Assembly (NCBI GenBank): GCA_944472135.2
Contig: OX235265.1
Span: forward strand, 95,140,984-95,204,983
Length of the DNA: 64,000 nucleotides
DNA from: Trichobilharzia regenti
Lineage: Eukaryota > Platyhelminthes > Trematoda > Strigeidida > Schistosomatidae
Direction of reading: 5' to 3'
Every line of letters begins with the position of its first letter. Within the stretch, counting starts at the first letter, position 1. The notes beneath the pieces are model-generated. The model was given only the letters and a program-made list of their open reading frames with translations, was not told where the DNA came from and searched no databases. A program made the position numbers and the translations under genes. Shown piece after piece: positions 10,140 to 21,405 of the stretch.

Positions 10140-11560
10140 ATTTTAAGATTATTTATTATCCTCCTGTGATTTGACTGACTGGTGGTAATAATATCTTCCA
10201 TATCTCTGATATTTGCATTGGTTCATTTCTGTTGCATGTCTTATGTCGGTTGTGTAAACTCGATGAACCAGGTAGGATTCAGTAATCAATCTCTCTCGCT
10301 CATCACCTGCCTATATTACCTTTCAGAATTTTGACTCACCACTCCAAACCACTCTATTCCGTGGATATGTATTAATGTATGCAATGCGATTGCTGAGCTG
10401 TTTTCTGAATTACTTATCTTCATATGATGAATCACTATAACCTGCGCTAAATTCTCATGTTCCGACAATCTGACTATCCCCGATCCACCAGTCTAATCTA
10501 TTTAGTTAACCTCACTCACAGGCATTGCAAGGTATTTTGTAAATTATATTGTTTTGCTTTAATTGCGTCAACCTATGGTGTCCTTCTGCCTACAAAGCTT
10601 GTCTCTGCCTGAATGAGTATGTAGGTTTAAATGCCACTCAGATTCCTCCTTTATTGAGAATCCTACATAGGGCCTCATATGTCTTCTCCCTCCTTATATG
10701 GTAAAAAGGTAGACGCATAATATTCTCGCTTATTTAAGTTATCATTATTAGTTTCACCATTATTTTTATTTTGCCTCTGACCTTTTTTTATATTCCTAAT
10801 GAATTTCATAGGATAGTAATTTAACAACAGTGCTTCTGTCTGTCTGTCTTATTTCATCGTTTAGGTCTTTTTTTGTTGAGCTACTTAGTGATATTTCTCG
10901 GTTTGCAAGACACGTGTCTAAGCCTGCCTTCACAGACAGATAACGGATTAGGTGAATTTAAGTCTAAATATCCATTAGAATGTGTTGGTTTTTTTTATAA
11001 AAGCTAGTTTGCTTCTCTTCGACTTATTTTACAATCTGACATAGCTAATTCTCCTTGCTCATTTCTCAATTCATATGTGGATTTCGTTCCCTCTACTAGT
11101 GAGTTTATATGTGTCAGGAAGCTAGAGATATGTTCTGTTTTTTACACTATGAAAGTGTCATCAATATATCTACACCATATTTTTGGAGTAGGATTAAATG
11201 TATTTAGAACAATATTTTCTGAGTGAACTTTATCTTACATTGATTCAATTTCAGTACTATATCTCTCCAAAATAGTTCTGATATTTCAGCGCACTGTTTC
11301 AGAAATATTCTTCATTTATGTTAAGGTTAATTTTCTTGTGGTTTCTAAGGATTCCTATTTGCTAGAGTTTCCTAATAAATTCTCAACTTCCTTATTGCAA
11401 CTATGTAGTTTCAACCTCTCAAGCCATGAGAAAGGTGTTTGTCGAAGTTTGAATGCACCGAAGAGCTTGTTCACAAGTTAACGGGAATCAAATAGGCTGA
11501 TGGATAGGTTCTGGTTATAGAAGTACTCAATCTTGCATTGACTATTCCTGCAATATAATC
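10140..11560 (-). pseudogene. PLE reverse transcriptase to GIY-YIG relic
   Basis: Read on the minus strand, 11145-11177 encodes WCRYIDDTFIV, the catalytic YxDD box of the reverse transcriptase, with a stop right after it. Downstream come HISSFLTHINSLVEGTKSTY and LAMSDCKISRRE, the order found in PLE reverse transcriptases, and toward 10500 a Cys-containing stretch like the GIY-YIG start of PLE-C. There are many stops and frameshifts over about 1.4 kb. This is the longest RT-bearing PLE remnant outside PLE-C. Family assignment within the PLEs is open. Confidence 0.65.
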
Positions 11561-12780
11561 AACACTAAAAATCTGGTTGAATGAATAAAGGTTTCATTTC
11601 CAATGGGACTTGTTTAGCGTTTGAACCTTCGCACCTTCAGTACTTCTCAATAAAAAAATTTCGAGAATCAAACGTTATTCCTCTAAATTTTTGTAGGGCG
11701 AATCTTAATGGCTTTTTAGAACAGTGTTTTTATCAGTGCTGGTTCATAGCTGTTTGGACATAAAATACTGAAATGCAAGAAATGTTCATTCCATGTGTAC
11801 TTTCTGTAAATTTATTTGTGAAGATTACTATCCTATAAAGGTTTCGTGAAGATGATAGGAATTCTAACATCTTCCAATTTATGACATATAGCACAACCAC
11901 CCGGTGAATATCATCTGCCATGTGATTGGGTCTACACAATCCGTTGTTGTTCTTGCTTCACTTAAATTTATAAAATGGGATAGGGTATGTGAAGTGACGA
12001 AAAGGTCTGTTGTAATAAAAGTATTGATAATTAACGTCACGAACTGACCTCATTTACTCAAACAGATGAAAATTAGGTAATGCTGGATGTGTGCTTCATT
12101 TTAATTCGAGACTCATCAGGAATATGTACTGCTGACCTTAATATATATTTAAACCAGAACCTTCAGGTTAACGAGCGAGTTTGTTTACTATTCATCAATT
12201 GAGACGGAGTCCAATGGTCTGCGAATTCTAACTTCTTCCAACTTACGATGTATAGTGCGACCGCCAGCTATTTCAGCTAGTTCTCAAATTTGACTTGATA
12301 TTATGTTAGTTTGTGGTCAGACTTTAAATTAATCAAATTCCGGTGAACCAACTGTTAACTGTTGGAAAGTGATATGTTTAACTGCAGGGAGAGGTTAATC
12401 GCGGAACTTTTGTTAATTGGGTCTGTATCCAAAAAAATTTGACAGCGATAAAGAAACACCAATCGAAGATTTCAGGAAAAACAGCCACAACTAGTGAGGT
12501 TGGTTCAGTAATGATAGCAGCTTTATTCTAATTAAAATTTATATACTGTGCAGAACTTCCAAAGAGTTTATTGCATGATAATTTCTCTTCGTCCAGGATC
12601 TTCAAATAAAAGAATAATTGACACTAAATCGTGTGGCACACTTCCGTCTGACTTGAATGGCAAACCAACCAAATATGCTATCTCTTCTTTGTCTCCTTCG
12701 ACAAATACACAGAGACATTTGGTTGAATGTTAAATACTAAAAGTCCAGAAGTACATTTTGTGAACCAAGGACACCACTCA
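11561..12780. other. mostly unassigned, two short SINE-3 5' relics
   Basis: Short stretches at 11860-11935 (gaattctaacatcttccaat) and 12215-12270 (gaattctaacttcttccaac) match the 5' flank block of SINE-3 in reverse (compare 48850-48900). The rest shows nothing I can name. Confidence 0.4.
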
Positions 12781-13452
12781 GGAACGATCATCTTATTTAT
12801 TGGGATAAACTGCTGTCCAGATGGTAGCATAAAAACAACGATATATAGAAAAGCCACACATTCTGGAAGATTCCTTGATTATTACTCAGCTCATCCACTC
12901 TCGGTAAAACGAGGATTAATACAGGGTCTTGCAGATAGAATACGTAGACTTACAACAGCACCAGAGGACCAGCGTAAAGAAATAAAAGTCCAATTCAAAA
13001 TGTTACTCGAAAACAACTACCGTAGAGAATTTATAAAAGATAATATAAAAAAGAGAAAAAAGAGAGTAAAACCGGAGAATAACAAGAAGGAAGAATGGAG
13101 AAAAACAGTCGCAATACCATATAAAAATGGTACATCAGAGGCAATACAAAGAAACCTCAAAAATATCGGCATTCGAACAACCTTTAAACCGACAAATCTA
13201 ATCAAAAATAAAATAAATCAACTAAAAGATCCCATAAAAATGATGGATAAAAACAATTTGATTTATAAAATATCTTGTGCTGACTGTCCAACTAAATATG
13301 TGGGGCAAACGTCCAGATCACTCAAAATAAGAGTGAATGAACATAAACGCCTAACTAAAGGTCAACCAACAGGGATACAAGCCTACAAAAATCTTGAAAA
13401 AAATTCATCCATAGCTGCACATGCATGGGACAAAAACCACAATATCGATTAG
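12727..13452 (+). pseudogene. PLE-A RT end plus GIY-YIG endonuclease frame (241 codons)
   Basis: Residues 1-25 lie upstream of recognisable PLE sequence. From about residue 26 the frame gives the last RT segment (TTIYRKATHSGRFLDYYSAH), a basic linker with KKRKKRVK, then the GIY-YIG domain from about residue 178: IYKISCADCPTKYVGQTSR with the two cysteines, then RVNEHKR. The endonuclease would nick the target for reverse transcription. A TGG to TAG change ends the frame at 13450-13452; without it the frame would continue to about 13606 (TESIFIKVTPDTCNKGDS). The RT catalytic core is missing because of 5' truncation. The start codon is therefore fortuitous and the product non-functional for retrotransposition. 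Confidence 0.8.
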
Positions 13453-13838
13453 GAGAATGTGTGTATTCTAAAAACAAACATGAACAAATGGAAAGAAAGA
13501 CTCATAACAGAATCGATATTCATTAAAGTCACACCGGATACATGTAACAAGGGTGACTCAGTACAACTATCAACAACTTGGAATATAATTCTAAACACAA
13601 ACACATGAATGAATGTGGAATATAATTCTGAACACACATAAAAAAAAAAAAAAAAGAATGAACAAAATAATAATAATGAACTATATATGTGAATACAAAT
13701 CATAAATGTGTGAATAAAACAATTCCAACAGTGGTGTGAACACGGGCAGGAATTTTGCTCGAAATATTACCAATAACAAAACTTATCATTGTGTGTAAAC
13801 TATTAAAATATAATTATACTTTATATAATAATAATATA
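12801..13838 (+). mobile_element. PLE-A copy, 5'-truncated
   Basis: A plus-strand PLE-A copy begins inside the end of the reverse transcriptase (INCCPDGSIKTTIYRKATH) and runs through the GIY-YIG endonuclease and 3' untranslated region to about 13838. It is the best preserved PLE-A in the window and serves as the reference for the broken copy at 5555-7300. An antisense RTE follows almost directly. Confidence 0.85.
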
Positions 13839-13849
13839 TAATATTATTC

Positions 13850-14300
13850 CCTTGAGTTCCGAGTGGAAGACACTGGGCTTCAACAACACATCTCCACTTT
13901 GTTCTCTTTTCTCCCGTCCTCTTCATTTGGGTCTACGATTTTCCAAACTCTCTCCTCTCTTCCTCACGCGATTTCCTACATGTCACCCTAGGACGATCAA
14001 CTGTTCGCTTTCCATTCGGATTCCACTCGAGCTATGGCCTGCACTGCGTGCGATGTCATTCGGTGGCTTCTTCAATGCATACTCAATACATCTTCATTCT
14101 CTACCACATATTTGTTGAGCTATCGGCTTTTGTTTGGGTTGTTCCCATTATTTCTTGTTGCTTATTGCTTTTTATCACTTGACCTTCAGTACAGGGCCAG
14201 CTAAGCAGGCAGCTTTGATGAAAGTCTACAACCTATTGAAAAATCTTCTTCGTGATACACAGTGCAATTTTCTGACCCGAATAGAACAACCGACTTCATA
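13850..14300 (-). mobile_element. RTE 3' fragment
   Basis: Minus-strand copy of the RTE C-terminal region and 3' end, with an AAT-type tail at 13826-13848. It matches 38333-39025 and 41395-41780 along its length. It is 5'-truncated and its frames are broken. Confidence 0.75.
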
Positions 14301-15762
14301 CAACACTATTAGAGGTCATATTGTAATAGATTTAAAGAAATTGAATAAGGGAAACTGTATACAATATATCGATGGAGGTTGTTTTCGGTGGCCCATGTTA
14401 TAAGCAAGCCACCAAAATATTTAGGGAAGCTTAGTAAGTAATTTGGATACACTGATGTGATTTGAAGTAATACAATGTGCTTGAATAATCACCATTACAA
14501 TTTTTATCAGATAAACTTATCTATGATGGAAAAAGTTTGCTTAAGCGATTACTTATCCAGTTTTACAGTTTTCGCCCCTCCTTTTCATGTTTTGAACTTA
14601 TGTGGTCAACTCACATCCGTTAATATTGTTTGATTTATTCATGTACATACATTCAGTTGTTATTTTTACTTGTAAAGGCCGATGGTTAGACTTACCTACA
14701 CTTCGTACTTTACTTAGTAAAAATAACCGAAAAAACTTTCAGGGTAAAAAGCCGTTTTATTATTAATGCCCATTTCTAGCAGAATATGAATACGACGCTA
14801 AAACAGATATAATGGTGAATGACTAAATAGTCTCTGGTCTTTTGTTGTCCGACCTCCGAATTGATATATACATATTTATATATATATATGAGTGAACATC
14901 GGAGAACAAACCAACAGATATGTAGTACACTCAAGCGTATCTTATAAACAGAATAAAAAGACGGAAAATAGAATGTTAAATTGATTTTAGTAACTAACCG
15001 GAATTCTGAAGGTTTCAAATAATATGGCACACTAAGCTAAACCAAACCGGGTGCACCACGACAGAAATGGTTATTCCATGTTAAGATTACTTCGATCTGA
15101 CTGGCAAACACTAGTGATATTTGCGAATTCTGTCCTATTACTCATGTGAACAAATTAGTCGTATGTAGCACAAATTAGTTTATGCTTTCTTTCTTGATTG
15201 CCATTTAAGATATCATTCAGATCATGTGTCAGATATCCAGATCGCTGACATTCTGAACCTATTGCTGGTTTCAAAAGATTAAGCTTAGTACTTAGTAGAC
15301 TATGTACTGTAGCCAATGTGGAACAACAAAAACGGTTGGGCAACACGATTATTTATCCTTCAAGTGATAACGAAACAGATTCACTATGGTTAATCAGTGC
15401 TAAATTTTGTAAATAAACGTTAATATAATATACCACAATACTTCTGATCGTTTTTTTCAATCTTCTGCCATCCAGTATAATGTCGAGCGGTGACAGCCTT
15501 CTTGTCTCCCGCCAAATGGAGACCAGTTCAAACAAACAAACTATTCAATATTCACCAACACTGACATCATGTTTTGTGGTCTGAATTATTTTGATTTCCA
15601 AAGAAAACAGTGTTGTGAAATTTCACGTAATTTATACAAATTATTCATACATCACTATAAGTCACTCATTTTGACAACGTCTAACGATTGGGTAGTGAAT
15701 CATTGAGGAATTCAGGAGGCTTATTCCACCCGATTTCGGACTCTTCGATTGGACAGCTTCAT
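14301..15762. other. no recognised feature
   Basis: About 1.4 kb of AT-rich DNA with a TA-rich patch near 14870-14890. No gene, RNA or repeat that I can support. Confidence 0.35.
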
Positions 15763-16050
15763 CTTTAGGGTGGAGGGAGAGATCGATAATGGAAGCTTTG
15801 TTTATCGAATCAACTGCAAATACATGTAATAGGAATGATCCAACATCTGTCGTAGATATCTGGAAAATTATACTAACACCCTTACCATAAATAAGAGATG
15901 ACAAAAAAAGATAAAAATCAAGTTTCAAAGCCGTGTGATTACAACTGATATGATTATGAACAATAAATTTTGTTCGAAACGTCATCCAGTTAATAATACT
16001 AATTGACTGTGGGATACTTCTAATAAACAAACTAATATGGAATTACTTAC
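15763..16050 (+). mobile_element. PLE-C 3' end
   Basis: The coding end (EALFIESTANTCNRNDPTS, stop near 15888) and 3' untranslated region match 53880-54105 and, in reverse, 53040-53330. It is 5'-truncated within the last 50 codons. Confidence 0.75.
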
Positions 16051-16052
16051 TA

Positions 16053-16202
16053 CCACGGTGGATAACGTTCCGGCATTTGAGATGGTTGGTAATAGGTTCG
16101 AGTCTCAGTGGAATACCATCACTCAGTGGGAGTGGAGTTGCATTCAACTGACGAGATCCGAGTAGGATGATATGCGCATGCTGAACCCCAGCGTTAGTTA
16201 CC
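16053..16202 (+). mobile_element. S-alpha-like SINE with hammerhead-type core
   Basis: The B box is ggttcgagtctc. The hammerhead region has CTGACGA at 16148-16154 (fits CUGANGA), a stem II of ATCC/GGAT, then the self-complementary ATGCGCAT in the stem III position. The GAA that should precede stem III is GAT, so this copy is probably not catalytic. The order of parts matches the copies at 32636, 50835, 51045 and 61981. Confidence 0.6.
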
Positions 16203-16460
16203 AACGATGAAGTTTTTTTATTTTCCTGCACGTTCCCAGTGGAACATGGGGCTCCAAGCTAGATGCTTGAAGTTTCTGTAGCAGTGGTGATTATTATTAC
16301 AGGATGGGGTTGCTAGCCTCATGCCAAACCTTTCTTCTTCACCAGTCTCGCTACTGGCTTAGCGAGGTAAAGGAGTACGCCGGCCGGGGATCGAATCCCG
16401 GACCATGTGCATGGTCGGCGAGCGTCCTAACCGCTATACCACCGACGCAAACGATGAAGT
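16203..16460 (-). mobile_element. SINE-2 with 11-base target duplication
   Basis: A 236-base SINE (16214-16449) lies between two copies of aacgatgaagt (16203-16213 and 16450-16460). On the minus strand it starts with a tRNA-like head (GCGTCGG stem, A box GGTATAGCGG, B box GATTCGATCCC) closely related to that of SINE-1. The body is different (ggctagcaaccccatcc, then acagaaacttcaag) and it ends with a gttccactgggaacgtg block and an A/T-rich tail. Confidence 0.88.
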
Positions 16461-16489
16461 AATATGGCTAAAAATTTGCCCCTAATAAC

Positions 16490-16575
16490 AACGAATAATA
16501 ATAACAGTAATAGCAATGACAATACTAGTTATAATAAACACAATAATGTAAACGATAGAAATAATACAAGTAGCT
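16490..16575. repeat. AAT/AAC-rich low-complexity tract
   Basis: Irregular repeats of AATAAT and AACAAT type with no coding value. Confidence 0.6.
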
Positions 16576-16689
16576 GACGTCAATGGCAACCACGATAGCT
16601 GCCACTATGAGGAAAGCTGTGTGGAATGCACATCTAGGTAATCAACAGACGCATTTCCGAAAGTTTTATAATAGTTTAAGAAAGGTTGA

Positions 16690-16800
16690 TTAAACTCCAT
16701 GGGGAGATTCATTTGTTCGCATTTGATTAATAGCGGTCACTATATGGATAGAAGAAGTCCTTTCATAGTCATTTATTGCAAGTTGTTCTACTTTTGTTGG
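16690..16800 (+). pseudogene. short PLE endonuclease relic
   Basis: The frame reads CSHLINSGHYMDRRSPFIVI, matching the HLVNSGHIAPPESSFNII segment of PLE-B. Only this part is recognisable. Confidence 0.4.
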
Positions 16801-17320
16801 TCCCAGATGATTATGATTATTCTATTAGGGTTCGTGTGGAAGAAAGAACTACAGCAGCACATCTGCATTTCACTTTCATTTCTACACTCCTTGTCATATG
16901 GCTCAACTTCTGGCAATGAGCTTTCATCCCTCCATTACTTGATCACTACCAAGTGAAATTCTGTTTAGCACTCAATGTAACTCAACGGTCTCTTTAGCGT
17001 ATCACCTGTTATGTACTCGTCACCAATAAGTTATGGTGTCGTTGCCGCTATTATGGTGTGGTCGAGTGTAAATAGGCACTAATGAGATATAACGAACGAT
17101 AACATGCAGACTGGTATTGCTGAGTAGTTAATTTGTCCTGACGCGAAGGAGCAAAACAGAAGACCACCACGTTCACAAAGACATGTCTATTTTCCAACAA
17201 GGAAAATTAACTGTCACACAAGATTGTGAGTGGAAAAGTACAAAGTGTACGAAAAGTGTGAAAGAGTGCATAAAAGTGTACAATGCAAGAGTATATAGGA
17301 AAATGACTAAAATACATGAA
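16801..17320. other. no recognised feature
   Basis: No coding or repeat similarity that I can name. Confidence 0.35.
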
Positions 17321-17584
17321 CCAATAAGATATAATTATAATTTTTCCTTCACGTTCCCAGTGGAACATAGGGTTTCAAGCTAGTGGCTTGAAGTTACTGT
17401 AGCAGTGTTTATTTTTACAGGATGGGGTTGCTAGCCTCATGCCTAACCTTTCCTCTCCACTAGCACTATTTCTGGCTTAGCTAGTTAAAGAAGTGCATCG
17501 TTTGCCGGGGATCGAACTCTGGTCCATGTGCATAGTCGGCGAGCGTCCTAACATCTGTGCCACCGACTCACAGCCAATAAGATA
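17321..17584 (-). mobile_element. SINE-2 with 11-base target duplication
   Basis: A 242-base copy (17332-17573) sits between ccaataagata at 17321-17331 and 17574-17584. It matches 16214-16449 from the gttcccagtggaac block to the tRNA-like head. Confidence 0.88.
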
Positions 17585-17799
17585 GACAGTAGTTTTTCTT
17601 ACCATCAGTGGATTCTGATTGGTTGTAATGTCAGGTGACAAAAGGTCATACATTGTTTTTTAATTAATGGACAGACGAAGCATATTGTGAATTATAAAGG
17701 AATAACGATCAATATACATATAGCATAATATCAGGCTGTCAAAACAAAGCAGACATCATGTGACTATATATCATCACCAACGCGTTTCCATCTGCATAC

Positions 17800-17960
17800 T
17801 TCGAGGACAGTTAGGTGTTGGTTATTAACTTGGCGGAATTCTTTGGTAATTATAGCTTCTGATCATCTGATCTTCTTTTGAAATCGAAAGTAGATGCCGA
17901 TGAAAGTCTGCAACGGCCTATTCGAGATATCGTTTTATGACAAAAACGCCAATCCTCTGA
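17800..17960 (-). mobile_element. weak RTE relic
   Basis: The stretch gatgaaagtctgcaac and its surroundings match the RTE C-terminal region in reverse. Too short and diverged for more. The neighbouring 17585-17800 and 17960-18080 hold nothing I recognise. Confidence 0.35.
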
Positions 17961-18079
17961 ACTATAAAGAAGCTGTAACTAAACATTATTGTCGAACATT
18001 TAAGTCCCGCTTACGAAATTAAAGTATGTGTAAAACATGGGCACTGTAGGAGTTTGAAATTACATATTGGCTTATGTAT

Positions 18080-18081
<2 letters not shown>

Positions 18082-18113
<32 letters not shown>
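18082..18113. repeat. TA microsatellite
   Basis: A run of alternating T and A interrupted only at its start. Confidence 0.9.
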
Positions 18114-18117
<4 letters not shown>

Positions 18118-18149
18118 ACAATGCAACAGTCATTTACTGGATGATGCTA

Positions 18150-18350
18150 CAAACTCAATATACTGTGAATTGGCAGAAGTGGGAATACATACACTGGCCA
18201 GTGGATTGGGTCCCAGTAGCCTGATGGTCTCCGAGCTCGCCTTATAGCCAGAAGGTTTTGGGTTCGAACCTCGGTGGGTGCGTACTGCGAAGAGTCTGAG
18301 ACTAAGCTGACGAAACAGGTGTGGAGTACTCCCAGGTTTTCCAATGGTTC
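18150..18350 (+). mobile_element. SINE-3 copy
   Basis: It has the SINE-3 order: gaattggcagaagtg block, A-box region (tagcctgatgg), B box GGTTCGAACCTC, hammerhead position and the cccaggttttcc block. The hammerhead is degraded: the core reads CGAAGA and stem II is broken. It abuts the left arm of PLE-C. Confidence 0.75.
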
Positions 18351-18439
18351 TCTACATAATTTTCTTCTAGATATGTCACAGAGTGAAACAATAATTTTTT
18401 TACTAAGATGACGTTTTTAATACAAGTGAATGTTTCAAC

Positions 18440-18560
18440 TTTGATCACGGATTGATATCAGCCAGAGAACCATCAGCGAAAAACCAGGGAGTACTGTACA
18501 ACTATTTTGTCCTAGTCTGGGACTCATCAGCACTAAGCATCCAAAGGGATCCGAACCCCA
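18440..18560 (-). ncRNA. hammerhead-like module, left arm of PLE-C
   Basis: The minus strand reads CTGATGA, then GTCC/GGAC stem II, then AAAA where GAAA is required, then ttgtaCAGTAC. It is the reverse complement of 21295-21400 with few changes. The core G to A change makes catalysis unlikely. Confidence 0.6.
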
Positions 18561-18827
18561 TTTTTATTGTTAATAGTTATTTAAATCATAACTACACAAC
18601 TTCGAAACTCTCGTCTTGTAGTTTTCTCTGTTCCCCTCTGTTCGTCTTATGGGTAGTGGAAGTTTTCAGATGTCCAGGACACGTATTCAATCATTCCTAC
18701 TGAGCATATTTTTCAGTTAATTCGATAAGTAAAGCTTCCGTTAACAGTCTCTCTCTCCACCTTGTTACACTGATATCCCATCCTATAGCATGGTTGTGCG
18801 TAATTTCATTTAGCGCTAGCTAGTCTT

Positions 18828-19160
18828 TTGCGCCAAATGAAAGCATTTTTAGGTGAGTTTAAATGGTTTGATTTCATACCAAAAACCAATAACACCAGTA
18901 GGATGTATGGTGTTGTTAAAGTTCATATGTTAGGTTATACCGTTAGACCGTTAGTTGACTTGAAAAATTCACCTAATTATGAATTGCTTAAATATTTAGC
19001 TATAGTACTAAATAATAGAGGTTTTTTGTATTTCCCAATGAATGAAAAAAAAAACGAGATTGTTTTTACTGACGTTTCGCTATTTAATGCTAATAGCTTT
19101 CTCAAAGTATTATTAAACCGGAATTTACAAAATCTCAGCATATATATAACAAAGAGTTAG
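18828..19160 (+). pseudogene. PLE-C reverse transcriptase, N-terminal part
   Basis: This 110-codon frame carries the early RT motifs of PLEs: MYGVVKVHMLGY followed by RPLVDLKNSPNYELLKYLA. In intact elements this reads Y-G-x-x-K-x-H, then RPIVD-type, then the SP-x-Y segment. The RT copies element RNA into DNA at the nicked target. The frame stops at 19158-19160, about 100 bases before the PLE-D insertion. Confidence 0.75.
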
Positions 19161-19244
19161 GGGGTGAGAAAAATATAGACTTCGTTCAACTTAAAAGGAC
19201 ATATTGAAAGTCAAAATAACAATGAAGATCGTTCAAACCAAATA

Positions 19245-19828
19245 TCAAAGGTAATAGTATATCTGTTATTATATCAAAATAAAGTTTACTAACTTGATCA
19301 TCGTTCGTTAGTCTGGGGTCATTTTTGATTGTCAAGTTCGAGAATAGGTTAAGGTAACCAAACTAAGTGTAGGCTGTGAAATACTTGATCATCATTTGTC
19401 AGTCTGGGTCGGTTTTTGTTGTCAAGTTAGTGAACTGGTAAAGATAGTAAAACCAAGTGAAGATTGCTGGATTTTGTCAGTGTGTAGAATTATGAAAGTA
19501 GTGTGTGTTTACACAGTGAACTTGCTCACCACATTTGCGTTGATTTTGCTACTTCATGGGGGAGGGTGTTGTAGCCAGGTTAGATTCTGTTTTAGTCCAT
19601 CGTTCCTATTCAGGCTATTTGGATTCCACTTGATATGAAGTGATTCTGATATTAGACGTTCTTTGTGGTTTCTGAAGTTTTTCTGTATAATTTCAATATT
19701 GTCAAAATCAATTTTGTGGCCTGATTCTATAGCATGTAGACCTATGGCTGATGATTTTTGAAGTTTTTCTAGTTCAACTGGATTTCTTGGTGGTCGAAGA
19801 GAAGCTCTACGGTGTTCATCCCTAAAAA
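19245..19828 (-). mobile_element. PLE-D 3' part inserted in PLE-C
   Basis: On the minus strand a frame starting near 19820 reads EHRRASLRPPRNPVELEKLQ, then IGLHAIESGHKIDFDN, ERLISESLHIKWNPNSLNRND and stops near 19560. This is the GIY-YIG C-terminal end, matching the PLE-D copy at 24700-25900. The 3' untranslated region contains two tandem units of about 90 bases (19292-19383 and 19384-19470). The RT of PLE-C resumes around 19830. Confidence 0.75.
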
Positions 19829-19829
19829 T

Positions 19830-20400
19830 TCATTCAAAATCTAGACTGAAAAAATGCTTATGAACTAAAACACAGATTAGATAATTTAAAATTAGATAAT
19901 GAGGAGAAAAATAGTTAGTTTTAACATTGTCAGTTGATATACACGTATACCAAGAGGCAATCAGAAACGAACTCATTTCTGACCAAGAAGCTGAACTTAG
20001 ACCGAAAGTACCATTAAAAGATGAAATAATAGGTGTTCAGCGACTTCTGATTTATACGTTATTTAAATTCCAAGGGGAAATATACAAACAAACTGAGGGA
20101 GTTGCCATGGGGTCACCAAATCCATGGTTGTGGTAGATATATTCATAGAGAGGTGGGAAAATTTGGCCACTGAAATGTCCAGCCCCACCCGAAAATTATG
20201 GTGAAGGTATGTAGATGAAACATTCCCGGTACTTAGAACACTGGACATAAATATATATTTTTCGTATGCATCAGCTAGAAGGTGGAGGCAATTCAATTCA
20301 TTTATGAACTGGGTAGTCAGGAAGGGGAGCTTCCAATGTTAGACTGTTGCGTAAAAAGGAAAGAAGATAGGAAGTTAAACAATAGTGTTTACAGGAAAGC
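19830..20400 (+). pseudogene. PLE-C reverse transcriptase, catalytic part
   Basis: Frames give FKFQGEIYKQTEGVAMGSP (through 20117), then after a one-base shift DIFIERWENLA and RYVDETFPV (near 20190-20235), the YxDD box with the second Asp replaced by Glu. Next come NNSVYRKATHLNRYLDF and further linker sequence. Order and motifs are those of Penelope RTs. The changed catalytic Asp and the frameshifts mean no activity. Confidence 0.75.
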
Positions 20401-21099
20401 CACACATTTAAACCGATATCTGGATTTCCGGTAATCCCACCTTATGTCACTAAAATTAGGATTGGTGAAATGTTTAAATAAGAGAGCACAAAAACTTAAT
20501 AGTACGAAGGAAAATCTAAGAGAGTAAGTGAGGCGTATAAGAGTAGCTTTCAAAATAATTAATTACCCTGATAAATAATTCAGAAAGTATGTAGGAAAAT
20601 GTTCAGATAAAATTAATGTTTATAGTAGTAACAGCGATAATAAAAAAAATATTAATGGTGACATGCTTGTCAAAAATGCACAGGATAATGACAGCACCAA
20701 CAACAGGGAATATAAATCGCCAATTGTACTACCATACAAAGTAATAACCTCGGAAACCTTATGCAGAATTCTTAACAAGGCAGGAATAAAAGTGGCTGGC
20801 AATCAAACCCACATACTCAATTAGAAGTTAGCTTTGTCGGTTAACGGGTCATGTGAAGCCGATTAAACAAAACAATTTAGTTTATCTAATACCCCTCCTG
20901 CAAAGATTGTCAGGTCAAATACATATGACAAGGTAGTAGAATGGGTTCAGTCAGACTAGCAGAATCTAGATTAATTGATTAATAGAATCGTTCAGCTATA
21001 GCACTAAATGCAATCACACACAACCATTCAATAGGATGGGATAAAATGAGAATTATTAAATGTAATATAATAGGGTAGAGGGAGCGACTGATAACGGAA

Positions 21100-21290
21100 G
21101 CCTTACTTATCGAATCAACTGAAAAATATGCTCAATAGGAATGATTCAACACCTGTCCACCTGAACATCTGGGCAATTCTGTTACCCCTACGACGAATGG
21201 AGAGGAACAGAAAAAACTACAAGACGAGCGTTTCGAAGTTGTGTAGTTATGATGTAAATAATTATTAACAATAAAAATGGGGTTGAGAAC
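21100..21290 (+). pseudogene. PLE-C endonuclease C-terminal remnant
   Basis: The frame ERLITEALLIEST and following residues match the coding end at 53190-53370 (minus strand) and 15763-15890. The upstream GIY and YIG motifs are too damaged to recognise (a weak SNTPPAKIVR stretch near 20890). Confidence 0.6.
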
Positions 21291-21291
21291 C

Positions 21292-21405
21292 CTGTGGATG
21301 CTTAGTGCTGATGAGTCCCAGACTAGGACAAAATAGTTGTACAGTACTCCCTGGTTTTCACTGATGGTTCTCTGGCTGATATCAATCCGTGATCAAAGAT
21401 GGAAC
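21292..21405 (+). ncRNA. hammerhead-like module, right arm of PLE-C
   Basis: CTGATGA near 21313 is followed by GTCC/GGAC stem II, but GAAA is AAAA. The following cagtactccctggttttc and gatatcaatccgtgatcaaa blocks are those of SINE-3. PLE-C 3' sequence resumes near 21435. It is a SINE-3-derived segment sitting inside the PLE-C 3' region. Confidence 0.65.
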
